A stretch of DNA of 25,656 bases from Bacillota bacterium (GCA_023390815.1 JAEWCC010000056.1:1-25656), one strand, 5' to 3'. Positions 1 to 7,470 are shown, counted from the stretch's first letter. The notes: generated by a model from the sequence alone, not told the origin. Program-made: numbers and translations.

Positions 1-823
1 TGCCTGTGCGCAGCGGAAGTTTTTCCTTGCCCTTCAGCACGGCATCAAATACAATACCCGTGGCGGCCATACCGGCGGCCTCCAAACTTTTACGCGACAG
101 TGTATTATAATACCAGCACCCTGCCACAGGTGTCAAGCCCTGGCGTTTTGTCCACGATTTGAGCTCGGTCAGTATGCGCGTCGCCGCCCCGCGGCCGCGC
201 TGCCCGCGCACCGTGAACATGCCGATCGACACGATCTCCGGCATCAAACGGCTCTTCTCCGCGACCCCGCAGCCAAGCAGCTGCCCCGCCTCCTCCAGTA
301 TGAATATCAGGCCCTCGCCGACTCGCTGTTCGAGATTTGCGTAACCGCCGCTCGGCTTGTCGAAGAAGTCTCCCGCAGCACCGCGTATTGATGGGATATC
401 CCCGGCTTTCGCAGGACGAAAACCCGCATCCGGCAGACGGCTGCACGTTACGTCGCTCACATCCGTGAATAGGCAGGCAAACTTCTCCTTGTCGTACTCC
501 CATTCCGCAACCAGCGCGCAAAGCAGCGGGTCCTGCGTCATCACCTGCATACGCTCAAGGCCCAGTCCGGATATCACCTTTTCGAGCAGTACGGGCGCGG
601 CAGCAAAGTGCGCAGGCTCGACGTAGAAAAACCGCAGCGTGAGATCAAACACCGCGGCATACCCGATCAATTCTCCGTCGCAGCGGAGCGCGTAAAACCT
701 GCATTCATACAGGCAATCCTCCGTCCACGACTCAAACGGCGTCGCCAGCGCGCCGATGTGCGCCCGGATCATACCGTCCAGCGCGTCCATATCCGCTTCA
801 TGAAAAGTCAGCTCGTACCTCAT
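1..823 (-). CDS. Tandem GNAT-family N-acetyltransferase (3' end outside window)
   Basis: Reading the minus strand from the ATG at 823 gives 274 codons without a stop up to the window edge, so the C-terminus is cut off. GNAT proteins move an acetyl group from acetyl-CoA to an amine; the substrate here cannot be told. The C-terminal half (residues ~135-270) carries the acetyl-CoA loop motif VRGQRGRGAA at ~205-214, matching the family Q/R-x-x-G-x-G/A pattern, followed by the usual helix and a Y-N-x-x-S-R-K-S-LEAAGM stretch (~239-252). Residues 1-120 also look like a GNAT fold (ELIGYAAVF, then FFYVEP) but lack a clean acetyl-CoA loop, so this is probably a double-domain protein with one working site. 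A GGGGGA stretch lies 2-7 bases before the ATG. mscL lies 56 bases upstream on the same strand, so the two may share a transcript. Confidence 0.8.
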   Translation of the reverse strand, partial: MRYELTFHEADMDALDGMIRAHIGALATPFESWTEDCLYECRFYALRCDGELIGYAAVFDLTLRFFYVEPAHFAAAPVLLEKVISGLGLERMQVMTQDPLLCALVAEWEYDKEKFACLFTDVSDVTCSRLPDAGFRPAKAGDIPSIRGAAGDFFDKPSGGYANLEQRVGEGLIFILEEAGQLLGCGVAEKSRLMPEIVSIGMFTVRGQRGRGAATRILTELKSWTKRQGLTPVAGCWYYNTLSRKSLEAAGMAATGIVFDAVLKGKEKLPLRTG

Positions 824-878
824 GTTCCCCCATCCTGTTATGCGTACCGGCGTGATGATGTGACCCTCTGCCGCGATA

Positions 879-1262
879 CTATTTCTTCTCTTTGAGCAGG
901 TCGCGTATCTCCGCCAAAAGCAGCTCCTCGTTCGTGGGAGCAGGCGTCGGTGCCGGTCCTTCGGCCTTCTTTTTCTTAAACTTGCTGAGTAGCTTTACGA
1001 TCAGGAAGATGCACAGCGCGATGATCAGAAAATCGACCACGCTTTGAATGAACAGGCCGTAAGCAATTTTAGCATCACCAATCGTTGCGCTAAGCTCGGT
1101 GAAATTCTTGCCGCCGATGATCACGCCGATCAGCGGCATGATGATGTCATTGACGAGCGACGATACGATCTTGCCAAAAGCGCCGCCGATGATTACGCCG
1201 ACCGCGAGATCGATCACATTACCTCTTGAAATGAACGCCTTGAATTCCTTGATCAGTGACAT
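879..1262 (-). CDS. mscL: Large-conductance mechanosensitive channel MscL
   Basis: A 127-residue membrane protein that opens a wide pore when membrane tension rises, releasing solutes during hypo-osmotic shock; it works as a homopentamer. The N-terminus MSLIKEFKAFISRGNVIDLA is the family signature (amphipathic S1 helix and start of TM1). TM1 spans about residues 14-40 with the gate glycines (GVIIGGAFGKIVSS), and TM2 about 66-90. The C-terminal tail is charged and ends in the bundle-forming helix EELLLAEIRDLLKEKK. Length fits the family (about 120-150). The ATG at 1262 is chosen over an in-frame ATG at 1292 because GAGGAGGTG sits just before it and the protein then begins exactly as the family does. 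Confidence 0.97.
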   Translation of the reverse strand: MSLIKEFKAFISRGNVIDLAVGVIIGGAFGKIVSSLVNDIIMPLIGVIIGGKNFTELSATIGDAKIAYGLFIQSVVDFLIIALCIFLIVKLLSKFKKKKAEGPAPTPAPTNEELLLAEIRDLLKEKK

Positions 1263-1403
1263 ACCGCACCTCCTCTTTTGATATCTTGACATTAACCGAT
1301 CAGGGGATTGTTGGCAAGCGGTTTTTCACCGGCCCGATATATATTCTATCACGTGTAAACACCGTATCCTTTTGCGGAGGCAGCTGCCCATATTGCGAGA
1401 AAT

Positions 1404-1432
1404 TTGCAGAATAAGCGCGAATACGGTATAAT
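1404..1432 (+). promoter_or_regulatory. Sigma-70-type promoter for the small lipoprotein gene
   Basis: TTGCAG (1404-1409), a 17-base spacer, then a perfect TATAAT (1427-1432). The start codon follows at 1460, giving a short untranslated leader. Confidence 0.75.
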
Positions 1433-1459
1433 ACGAGTATCAATATCGGGAGCCGGGCC

Positions 1460-1888
1460 ATGAAGAGAAAATTAGCGATGATATTGCTCATTTCCATGAC
1501 ACTTTCCCTGTTGACGGCGTGCGCGCCCGCAACCCCTTCCGAGGTGGCGGAAAGGTATCTTTCCGCGCTGAAGAACAACAACGCAGGCGCCATGGCGGAC
1601 TGCCTTGCGCCCGAAGCAGCCAAGCAACTGCGGGAGCTTTCGGCGCTGCTGGGCAGCACGGCAAAAGGCCAGCAGTTATGGAGCATAAGCCCGGGGCTGG
1701 TACCCCCGCCGGTCGGCGAAGGCGAGGTATATCATATCAATATTGAAATCACCGGCGAGCAGATTGAAGAGGATACCGCATGGGTGTCCGCCGAGATCGA
1801 ATATGTCACCGACGAGCAGGAATATATGCAGGAGCTGCTGCTCACGCTGGAGCAGCGCGGCAGCCGGTGGTATATATCGGGAGGCTGA
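1460..1888 (+). CDS. Small secreted lipoprotein of unknown function
   Basis: A 142-residue protein. Residues 1-21 form a lipoprotein signal: positively charged MKRK, a hydrophobic core, then the lipobox L-T-A-C with the lipidated cysteine at ~21, so the mature protein is anchored on the outer face of the membrane. The mature part opens with SEVAERYLSALKNNNAGAMADCL, the helix pattern of NTF2-like/DUF4878-type lipoproteins, in which a small cone-shaped fold follows. The end (EIEYVTDEQEYMQELLLTLEQRGSRWYISGG) is consistent with the closing beta strands of that fold. The NTF2-like assignment is inference from pattern only. A GGGAG ribosome site lies 7 bases before ATG. It ends 6 bases from the stop of the converging membrane protein gene, with no terminator hairpin visible between them. 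Confidence 0.85.
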   Translation: MKRKLAMILLISMTLSLLTACAPATPSEVAERYLSALKNNNAGAMADCLAPEAAKQLRELSALLGSTAKGQQLWSISPGLVPPPVGEGEVYHINIEITGEQIEEDTAWVSAEIEYVTDEQEYMQELLLTLEQRGSRWYISGG

Positions 1889-1894
1889 AAGGGC

Positions 1895-2677
1895 TTACCC
1901 CTGGTTGGGCAGCTTAAAAATCCACCTGCGGTGCAAATCGTCGCAGGTTATCTCCAAAACGGAACCGTCACGGATAAAAGGAGGCCAAACAGGAATTAAA
2001 CAGAATTGATTGAAGTAATCATCTTCCCATATCCAGCACCATCGCCTGTAAACGCTTTCAACGCTGTCACCAAGCGGTTGGCCATCAAGCGTTAAAACCA
2101 AGGGATATGGCGCATGATGCACCTCAAATTTGATATATCCCAACGCTTCGGACGGTATGACGATCGTCACCTCTTCTTTATCGGAATAATCCTCTATATC
2201 GTCTGCCTCATTAAGATTAACGATCCTGCTTTCCTCTGTTAAGCTGCGGAGATATGCCGTGCAGAAGCTGCTGGATATGAATGCGAACGACAGCAGTATC
2301 AAGGCTATGGACAGCCCAACGATCCTCACCCCGTACTTTGCATGGGCTGCTTCGCGGTAATCATCCCCGCCCTCGGGTATCCTTTGATAGGAAGCCAAAC
2401 GATATTTGAGCCAGCCAAAGCCGAAGAAGTATATCAGGGTTGCTGCAACGATATAATCGGTCAGCATGTTGGGCCAAAACCATCCAACTGCCTCGAGGCG
2501 GCTTCGGAATACGCCAAATACAACGGCCATTGCCATCCATGCCAGAATCCGCAGCACAATGAGGGCCTGTCTGTTCGGGCTTGAATATGAAATGCAGTAA
2601 TATGCGCCATCCTTTGATTTTACCGCTTTATCTCTTTTGCAGAAGAGGAATTCCCAGTAGGTCGGTTTGTCGCTCAT
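1895..2677 (-). CDS. Three-span membrane protein, paralog 1 of a tandem triplet (unknown function)
   Basis: A 260-residue protein, last of three overlapping paralogs. It starts MSDKPTYWEF, has a short KSKDGAYY motif near residue 20, predicted membrane spans at about 38-57, 70-92 and 117-140, and a C-terminal domain of ~115 residues that should lie outside the cell if the N-terminus is inside. The C-terminal domain carries the shared motifs W-I-W-E-D-D-Y-F, IRDGSVLEITC and D-L-H-R-R-W-I-F. It differs from its sisters in ending LPNQG without the G-E-D-A-A tail. Its ATG overlaps the stop of the upstream paralog in an ATGA junction, which implies translational coupling. I do not recognise the family. 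A sensing or stress role at the membrane is only a guess. Confidence 0.85.
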   Translation of the reverse strand: MSDKPTYWEFLFCKRDKAVKSKDGAYYCISYSSPNRQALIVLRILAWMAMAVVFGVFRSRLEAVGWFWPNMLTDYIVAATLIYFFGFGWLKYRLASYQRIPEGGDDYREAAHAKYGVRIVGLSIALILLSFAFISSSFCTAYLRSLTEESRIVNLNEADDIEDYSDKEEVTIVIPSEALGYIKFEVHHAPYPLVLTLDGQPLGDSVESVYRRWCWIWEDDYFNQFCLIPVWPPFIRDGSVLEITCDDLHRRWIFKLPNQG

Positions 2678-3474
2678 GCCGCATCCTCCCCCGTTACATC
2701 AAACACCCACTTGCGATGCAGATCGCCGCAGGTCATTTCCAGCACGGAGCCGTCGCGGATGTCCATATTATCAATAAAGACGTAGTAATCGCTAATAAAA
2801 TACTCATCCTCCCAGAACCAACTCATATGAGGCCCGCGAATAACCCAATCATTGATCTCACCATCGACTTGCACCTGTAACTTTTCTATCGCGCCTGTGA
2901 TTGTCACCGCTAATGAAAGGTCCTTATCTGGTGGCACGATCAATTGTTCAGTGTCCCCGCCTGTTGGAGGGGCTGGCACATTAATGGTTTCATCTTTTGC
3001 CGTCACTTGTATCAATATCGGTCGGTTCTCGATTTTGCTCAAAAGATAAAGTACCGTACTGCTATTTATTACAGCAAAGATTAACATCATAAAACAAATA
3101 ACTGTTACAATGTGAGCGGCATGCTTCGATAGTGTCCGTTTATTCGTAAACATACCGGATGCCGTAACGTAGTCCTGATCGTCCTCGGAAATCTCCTCAT
3201 ACTTGGATAAGCAACAGAGTAGTTTTCTTGTAAAAACAGTAGCAAATAAGGAAACTAAAGCAAAATCAAAGTATATATTTAGCGGCAAGCATCCGTTCAA
3301 AATCAGAATACCGGGGGTTGCTATAAAGATTGCATTAACCAAAATACGCAGACAAAGATCCAGGCGTCTGACAAATTTATGATTGTAATTGTAAAAGAAG
3401 CGTCCGTCTTGCGTCCTGACGGCATTCCCGATTTTTTCGTGAGGGATTCGTAAAAAGTTTGGCTTATCACTCAT
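2674..3474 (-). CDS. Three-span membrane protein, paralog 2 of a tandem triplet (unknown function)
   Basis: A 266-residue protein, the middle gene of the triplet, overlapping both neighbours by 4 bases (ATGA). Layout as in its sisters: MSDKP start, RTQDGRFF near residue 20, spans at about 42-62, 66-90 and 119-142 (the last ending with VINSSTVLYLLSK), then an outside domain with a proline-rich patch (NVPAPPTGG), WFWEDEYF, IRDGSVLEMTCGDLHRKWVF and the G-E-D-A-A end. The last ~30 codons are nearly the same in DNA as those of paralog 3, although the rest of the two genes has diverged strongly. No known family is recognised. Confidence 0.85.
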   Translation of the reverse strand: MSDKPNFLRIPHEKIGNAVRTQDGRFFYNYNHKFVRRLDLCLRILVNAIFIATPGILILNGCLPLNIYFDFALVSLFATVFTRKLLCCLSKYEEISEDDQDYVTASGMFTNKRTLSKHAAHIVTVICFMMLIFAVINSSTVLYLLSKIENRPILIQVTAKDETINVPAPPTGGDTEQLIVPPDKDLSLAVTITGAIEKLQVQVDGEINDWVIRGPHMSWFWEDEYFISDYYVFIDNMDIRDGSVLEMTCGDLHRKWVFDVTGEDAA

Positions 3475-4292
3475 GCGGCGTCCTCCCCCGGTAGATCAAA
3501 CACCCACTTGCGGTGCAGATTGCCGCACGTCATCTCCAGCGCGGAGCCATCGCGGATGTCTTTACAAACCACTTCAAGGGTTGCTTTCTGAACAAAGTAA
3601 TTTTCTTCCCAGAACCATGGTATCGGCTCTACAGGTTTATATACCGCGGCTTCCAAACCGTCAAGGTTGCCGCGTAATGATTCCGGATTTCGGGTCGATG
3701 TGATTACGATATATAACTTTTCAGAATCGGATGAGGCTGGCAAGAAAATGGTATTATCCTCATTAGCAGAACTGACTTGATATAATACGGAGCCGATTTG
3801 CGTGTTCTCCCCCATATAGGATTCAGAAATCGTCACAAAAGCAGTACCCGCCGATCCACTCAAAGCATATTTTAAATACATCAAGCTGGAGCTGTTAAGC
3901 AGAAGAAAGACCATTATGATACATAAGACAGCAAAAGTAATAATTCCGGCCTTTCCGTTGTGTTTTTTACTTGAAGCGGAAGAATACCCCTCACTGTTTT
4001 CATATATCAGTTCAAAGTGGATACAGCGGTAACTGATATATGTACTCAATATATTAGCCAAGGTCAGCAAGAATAAATAATCGAATTGGGTATTGACCCA
4101 ATAATACGTAGTATTAATTATTAAATATATATCTATAATCGACAACGCTATTGCGAAAAATATAAAAACTAAAATATTAATTCTCTTCCGCTTCGTCTCA
4201 TTGCCGATTGCAAAAAGCCTACCGTCTTTGCATCGAACTATTCCTTTGCAATTGTGAAAAAAACATTCCCAAAATGTAGGTTTGTCCTTCAT
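3471..4292 (-). CDS. Three-span membrane protein, paralog 3 (first gene of the triplet operon, unknown function)
   Basis: A 273-residue protein and promoter-proximal member of the triplet. It begins MKDKPTFWECFF, has RCKDGRLF near residue 20, spans at about 40-60, 67-90 and 113-137 (ending LLNSSSLMYLKYAL), and an outside domain with PWFWEENYF, IRDGSALEMTCGNLHRKWVF and G-E-D-A-A at the end. The 5' half is visibly richer in A+T than neighbouring genes (around 3970-4290), unlike the GC-rich 3' end, so the two halves may have different histories. The ribosome site GAAGGGATAAGG lies just before the ATG. It is served by the minus-strand promoter at 4400-4428. Function unknown. Confidence 0.85.
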   Translation of the reverse strand: MKDKPTFWECFFHNCKGIVRCKDGRLFAIGNETKRKRINILVFIFFAIALSIIDIYLIINTTYYWVNTQFDYLFLLTLANILSTYISYRCIHFELIYENSEGYSSASSKKHNGKAGIITFAVLCIIMVFLLLNSSSLMYLKYALSGSAGTAFVTISESYMGENTQIGSVLYQVSSANEDNTIFLPASSDSEKLYIVITSTRNPESLRGNLDGLEAAVYKPVEPIPWFWEENYFVQKATLEVVCKDIRDGSALEMTCGNLHRKWVFDLPGEDAA

Positions 4293-4399
4293 GCCTTATC
4301 CCTTCCCCTGATTCATAAAGACCTAGTATAAATGGAGGCTGCTACACGTTTCTTCATTGATATCTGGTGGCATGTCTGAAATATTGATATATTAAGCAT

Positions 4400-4428
4400 A
4401 TAATACCATGCCGCTCGACCATGCACAA
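4400..4428 (-). promoter_or_regulatory. Promoter for the membrane-protein triplet operon
   Basis: On the minus strand: TTGTGC (4428-4423), 17-base spacer, TATTAT (4405-4400). Transcription would begin near 4393, leaving about 100 bases of untranslated leader before the ATG at 4292. It sits back to back with the plus-strand promoter at 4454-4482. Confidence 0.65.
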
Positions 4429-4453
4429 TGCATTTGGTATCATATTTGGGGGA

Positions 4454-4482
4454 TTGCGCATAATATGGATATGCGGTATAAT
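4454..4482 (+). promoter_or_regulatory. Promoter for the leader ORF and rsgA
   Basis: TTGCGC (4454-4459), 17-base spacer, perfect TATAAT (4477-4482). The predicted RNA starts near 4489, directly ahead of the leader ORF ribosome site. Confidence 0.75.
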
Positions 4483-4515
4483 ACCCGCATCACTTACCGA
4501 AAGGAGATGGTTGAT

Positions 4516-4566
4516 ATGACAAAAATGGAGTCTGCGGCAGCCTTTCGGGAGGTCGTTTTAGGGTAA
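4516..4566 (+). CDS. 16-codon leader peptide upstream of rsgA
   Basis: A short ORF encodes MTKMESAAAFREVVLG and stops at TAA (4564-4566). It has a near-consensus ribosome site, AAAGGAGATGG, 5-7 bases before its ATG, stronger than that of the downstream gene. It sits between the promoter at 4454-4482 and rsgA. Codons 10-13 (4543-4552) form the first arm of a 10-bp hairpin whose second arm can instead pair with the rsgA ribosome site, so a ribosome on this ORF would change the folding. Its likely role is as a cis-acting regulatory ORF, not as a source of a working peptide; this is inferred from layout and is untested. Confidence 0.6.
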   Translation: MTKMESAAAFREVVLG

Positions 4567-4608
4567 CCTTCACGCCTCCCGAAAAGCCAGTAAAATAACC
4601 TCGGGAGG
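4543..4608 (+). promoter_or_regulatory. Three-segment RNA switch (translation attenuator) controlling rsgA
   Basis: Segment 1 is TTTCGGGAGG (4543-4552, inside the leader ORF). Segment 2 is CCTCCCGAAA (4575-4584). Segment 3 is TCGGGAGG (4601-4608), which contains the rsgA Shine-Dalgarno. Segments 1 and 2 pair perfectly over 10 bp (loop 4553-4574), extended by two more pairs after one mismatch. Segments 2 and 3 pair perfectly over 8 bp. Because both structures use segment 2 they exclude each other. With 1:2 formed the ribosome site is free; with a ribosome covering segment 1, 2:3 can form and hide it. No U-run follows either stem, so control would act on translation, not transcription. Confidence 0.6.
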
Positions 4609-4615
4609 GTTTAAT

Positions 4616-5641
4616 TTGAATACGGAATTGAATATGTTGTTTGACGCGCGCCGCGCGCAGCAGGCTTTGGCGTATCCTTTGCTTTGCCTTGGCCGCGTGG
4701 TGCAGCAACAAAAAGATCATTACTTTGTCGCGACGGACGCGGGCGAGGTGCTCGCGCAGGTCTCCGGGCGGCTGCGTTTCGACGCGGCGTCCCCGCTGGA
4801 CTTCCCCGCCGTGGGCGATTTTGTGATGCTCGAGGGCGGCGTGATCCGCCATGTATTGCCACGCACGAGCGTGATCGTGCGCAAAGCCGCGGGCCGTACG
4901 CAAGACGAGCAGGTAATCGCGGCCAATGTGGATGTGGCATTCATCTGCATGGCCTTAAGCGCCGATTTCAATCTGCGGCGGCTGGAGCGGTATCTCACGT
5001 TGGTTTGGGACAGCGGTGCCGTTCCGGTGGTGGTGTTGACCAAAACCGACCTGTGCGATGATACCGAAGCGCAGATTGCGCAGGCGCAAAGCGCTGCCGT
5101 GGGCGTGGACATCGTGACCGTCTCCGGGCTGACCGGCGAGGGTGCGCAGGCGCTTCTGCCCTACATTCAAGGGAAAACCGTCGCGCTGATGGGCTCGTCC
5201 GGCGTGGGTAAATCCACGCTGCTCAACTGCCTCGCGGGCGGCACGCTGATGGATACCGGAGACACGCGTTCGGACGGTAAAGGCCGCCATACCACGACGT
5301 ACCGCGAACTGTTCCCGCTCTGCGGCGGTGCGATCATCGATACGCCGGGTATGCGCGAACTCGGGCTGGAGAGCGGCGATTTCGAGCGTTCGTTTGCCGA
5401 TATTGAGGCGCTTTCCGAACTGTGCCGTTTTGGGGATTGCGCGCACAAGACGGAACCGGGCTGCGCGGTGCTCGATGCGGTGCAGCGCGGCGAGATATCC
5501 GAAGAGCGGCTCGCAAGCTTCCACAAGCTCAAAAAGGAGGCCGGTTACGACGGGCTGACTTCCCGCCAAATCGGCGCGATGAAGCGGCGTGCGATGTTCA
5601 CGACAAGCGACGGCACCTATGTCGTGAAGCCAGGCAAGTGA
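4616..5641 (+). CDS. rsgA: RsgA-type circularly permuted GTPase (ribosome small-subunit maturation)
   Basis: A 341-residue GTPase. RsgA binds the 30S subunit and uses GTP hydrolysis late in small-subunit assembly. Domains in order: an OB-fold (~20-90) and a permuted G domain with G4 LTKTDL (141-146), G5-like SGLTG (170-174), G1 GSSGVGKST (193-201), G2 RHTTTYREL (224-232) and G3 DTPGM (242-246). A zinc site then follows with C270, C275, H277 and C283 and a helical tail. All key residues are present. It is longer than the ~300-residue form usual in Firmicutes and stands alone, away from the usual pknB/rpe neighbours, so it may be a second copy. The TTG start at 4616 is chosen because GGGAGGG (4603-4609) lies 6 bases before it. 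Translation is probably controlled by the upstream leader. Confidence 0.92.
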   Translation: MNTELNMLFDARRAQQALAYPLLCLGRVVQQQKDHYFVATDAGEVLAQVSGRLRFDAASPLDFPAVGDFVMLEGGVIRHVLPRTSVIVRKAAGRTQDEQVIAANVDVAFICMALSADFNLRRLERYLTLVWDSGAVPVVVLTKTDLCDDTEAQIAQAQSAAVGVDIVTVSGLTGEGAQALLPYIQGKTVALMGSSGVGKSTLLNCLAGGTLMDTGDTRSDGKGRHTTTYRELFPLCGGAIIDTPGMRELGLESGDFERSFADIEALSELCRFGDCAHKTEPGCAVLDAVQRGEISEERLASFHKLKKEAGYDGLTSRQIGAMKRRAMFTTSDGTYVVKPGK

Positions 5642-5645
5642 CACA

Positions 5646-5678
5646 AATACGCCGGAGCGATTGCTCCGGCGTATTCTT
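5646..5678 (+). terminator. Rho-independent terminator after rsgA, possibly bidirectional
   Basis: A 13-bp perfect stem (5646-5658 with 5663-5675) has a GATT loop and a short T-rich tail (TATTCTTAT). On the minus strand the stem ends in ATTTGTG, so it could also serve the converging EAL-GGDEF gene, although that gene ends at 5704. Confidence 0.8.
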
Positions 5679-5703
5679 ATAAAGAGGAAAATGAAGAACA
5701 ACT

Positions 5704-7470
5704 TTATCGGATCATATAAGCGCCGCCGGGGATCATCTTGCATTCCTTTTTGATGTGGCTCGATTCCGCCGACAGCTCGAACACGTTGGCGAAACGGCCC
5801 TCCCAGGTGGATATCCCCGCAATGGACAGCGATACCAGCGGATATTCCTCCTCCAGCCCCCGGCGGTTTCGCGCCAAGATATACCCGGTTTTCAGGTCGT
5901 GTTCGCTGAAAAACGCGGGGACGCTGTGGTCGAAGCTGGCGATGACCGCCTTGCATACCGTCTCGGCATGGTCTTTGGCTACGATGGCGACAAAGTCGTC
6001 GCCGCCGAGATGCCCCACAAAATCCTTTTCTCCCACCGAACAGCGGATCATGCGGGCGAGGTGTGCAATGACGCGGTCCCCCTTTTCGAATCCGTAGACG
6101 TCGTTGTAGGCTTTGAAATTGTCGATATCAAAATACAGCACGCACCGGGCCTGCGAAGATTGCAGCGCCTCCAGCAGCGCCCGCTCGATGAGCACGTTAC
6201 CCGGCAGCATGGTCAGCGGGTTAAGCTGGGTCGCGGTGGTGACCTCGATCTCGATCATTTTATCCAGCAAGTCCCGGATGGTGACGATGCCATAGTACTT
6301 GCCTTCCGCAGTTACGGTAATAAAATCGTACACCTTGTTATCGGGCCGGGACATGGCCAGTTTGCCGGCTGCGTTGACGGGCGTCTTGTAATCCATCGCC
6401 AAAAAGTCCGTATCCATGATCTCGCAGATAGACCTGCGGGAATACAGGCTGTAGCCGTATACCCCTGCGACCGAGGCATTGAGCTGATTGCGCGTGACGA
6501 CCCCCAGCACCACGCCGCCCTTCGTGACGCAAAAACCCGGCAGACGCTCGGCCCGGCTTATGGTTTCATACGCATCCGAGATCATCGTATTCGTGTCGAT
6601 CTCCTTCGCTTCCACGCACAGGTTGCCGATATACACATCGCAAAAATGATATCCCTGCATATGGTTCCTCTTTGCATTGATATCGTATAGGGTTTCCACC
6701 ACACCGGCGTCGATCGGGCCAATAACCGGGTTCGGCCTGCCGATGAAATATCCCTGCCCGAACTGTACGCCGATATGGATCAGCGTCTGCAGTTCCTCCA
6801 GCGTTTCGATCCCTTCCGCAATCAGATGGGTTCCCGTGATCCGCGAATACTCCTGCATGCTTTTGATCAGCGCCTGTTTGACCGTGTCTTTATCTACATC
6901 GCGTATCAGGTTCATATCCAGCTTCAGATAATGCGGCTGCACGTCCGAAATCATATTGAGCCCCGCGTATCCCGCTCCCGCGTCGTCGATGGCGATCCTG
7001 TAATGCTGCGCCTTATAATACCGGATAATTTTCTTGAACTCGCCGTTGTTCAGGATGGCGTTCTTCTCCGTAATCTCAAAAATGATGTTTTCCGGGTCCA
7101 TCCCATACTCTCGCAGATACTCTTTGGTGAAGCCTTTTTGAAACTTCGGGTCCTCCAGCACCATCGGATTGACATTCAGGAACAGCCGCACCCTGGCGCC
7201 GCATTCCCGCATGGCGCCGAGCGCCTTGGTACGGCATAAGCGTTCGAGTTCCCAGAGGCTGCCGCATTGCCCGGCGATGGCGAACAGCATTTCCGGGCTT
7301 TCGAGTTCAGTGCCCTTCGGCCCGCGGCTGAGTGCCTCGTATCCCAGCAGACTCCCGTCGCGCAGCGATACGATCGGCTGAAACACCGGCCTGATCTGCT
7401 CGCCCGCTATGACTCTCTGGAGTTTTTCTGTCCATTCGGCAGAACCCCATTGCTGCGTCTGATTCTGCAT
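5704..7470 (-). CDS. EAL-CBS-GGDEF protein, cyclic-di-GMP turnover
   Basis: A 588-residue soluble protein combining a c-di-GMP phosphodiesterase (EAL), a pair of CBS domains and a diguanylate cyclase (GGDEF). EAL (~25-255) keeps the metal and catalytic residues: E45 in YEALSRG, N99, E132 in FEITE, D162/D163 in IDDAGAGY, K183, E219/E222 in AEGIET and Q239 in GQGYFIG. This supports an active phosphodiesterase, although loop 6 reads DDAGAGY where DDFGTGY is usual. CBS repeats (~285-405) usually bind adenine nucleotides and could tie activity to energy state. The GGDEF domain (~415-560) has FDIDNFKAYND and the active-site motif GGDDF (489-493), a variant with D for E. No membrane span or signal peptide is seen. 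AGGAGG precedes the ATG by 4 bases. It stands alone, convergent with rsgA. Confidence 0.93.
   Translation of the reverse strand: MQNQTQQWGSAEWTEKLQRVIAGEQIRPVFQPIVSLRDGSLLGYEALSRGPKGTELESPEMLFAIAGQCGSLWELERLCRTKALGAMRECGARVRLFLNVNPMVLEDPKFQKGFTKEYLREYGMDPENIIFEITEKNAILNNGEFKKIIRYYKAQHYRIAIDDAGAGYAGLNMISDVQPHYLKLDMNLIRDVDKDTVKQALIKSMQEYSRITGTHLIAEGIETLEELQTLIHIGVQFGQGYFIGRPNPVIGPIDAGVVETLYDINAKRNHMQGYHFCDVYIGNLCVEAKEIDTNTMISDAYETISRAERLPGFCVTKGGVVLGVVTRNQLNASVAGVYGYSLYSRRSICEIMDTDFLAMDYKTPVNAAGKLAMSRPDNKVYDFITVTAEGKYYGIVTIRDLLDKMIEIEVTTATQLNPLTMLPGNVLIERALLEALQSSQARCVLYFDIDNFKAYNDVYGFEKGDRVIAHLARMIRCSVGEKDFVGHLGGDDFVAIVAKDHAETVCKAVIASFDHSVPAFFSEHDLKTGYILARNRRGLEEEYPLVSLSIAGISTWEGRFANVFELSAESSHIKKECKMIPGGAYMIR

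Noticed and set aside
4955..6690. Long frames opposite rsgA (4955-5956) and opposite the EAL gene (5755-6690)
   Set aside because: Mirror frames of well-supported genes; the first also runs through the terminator at 5646-5678.
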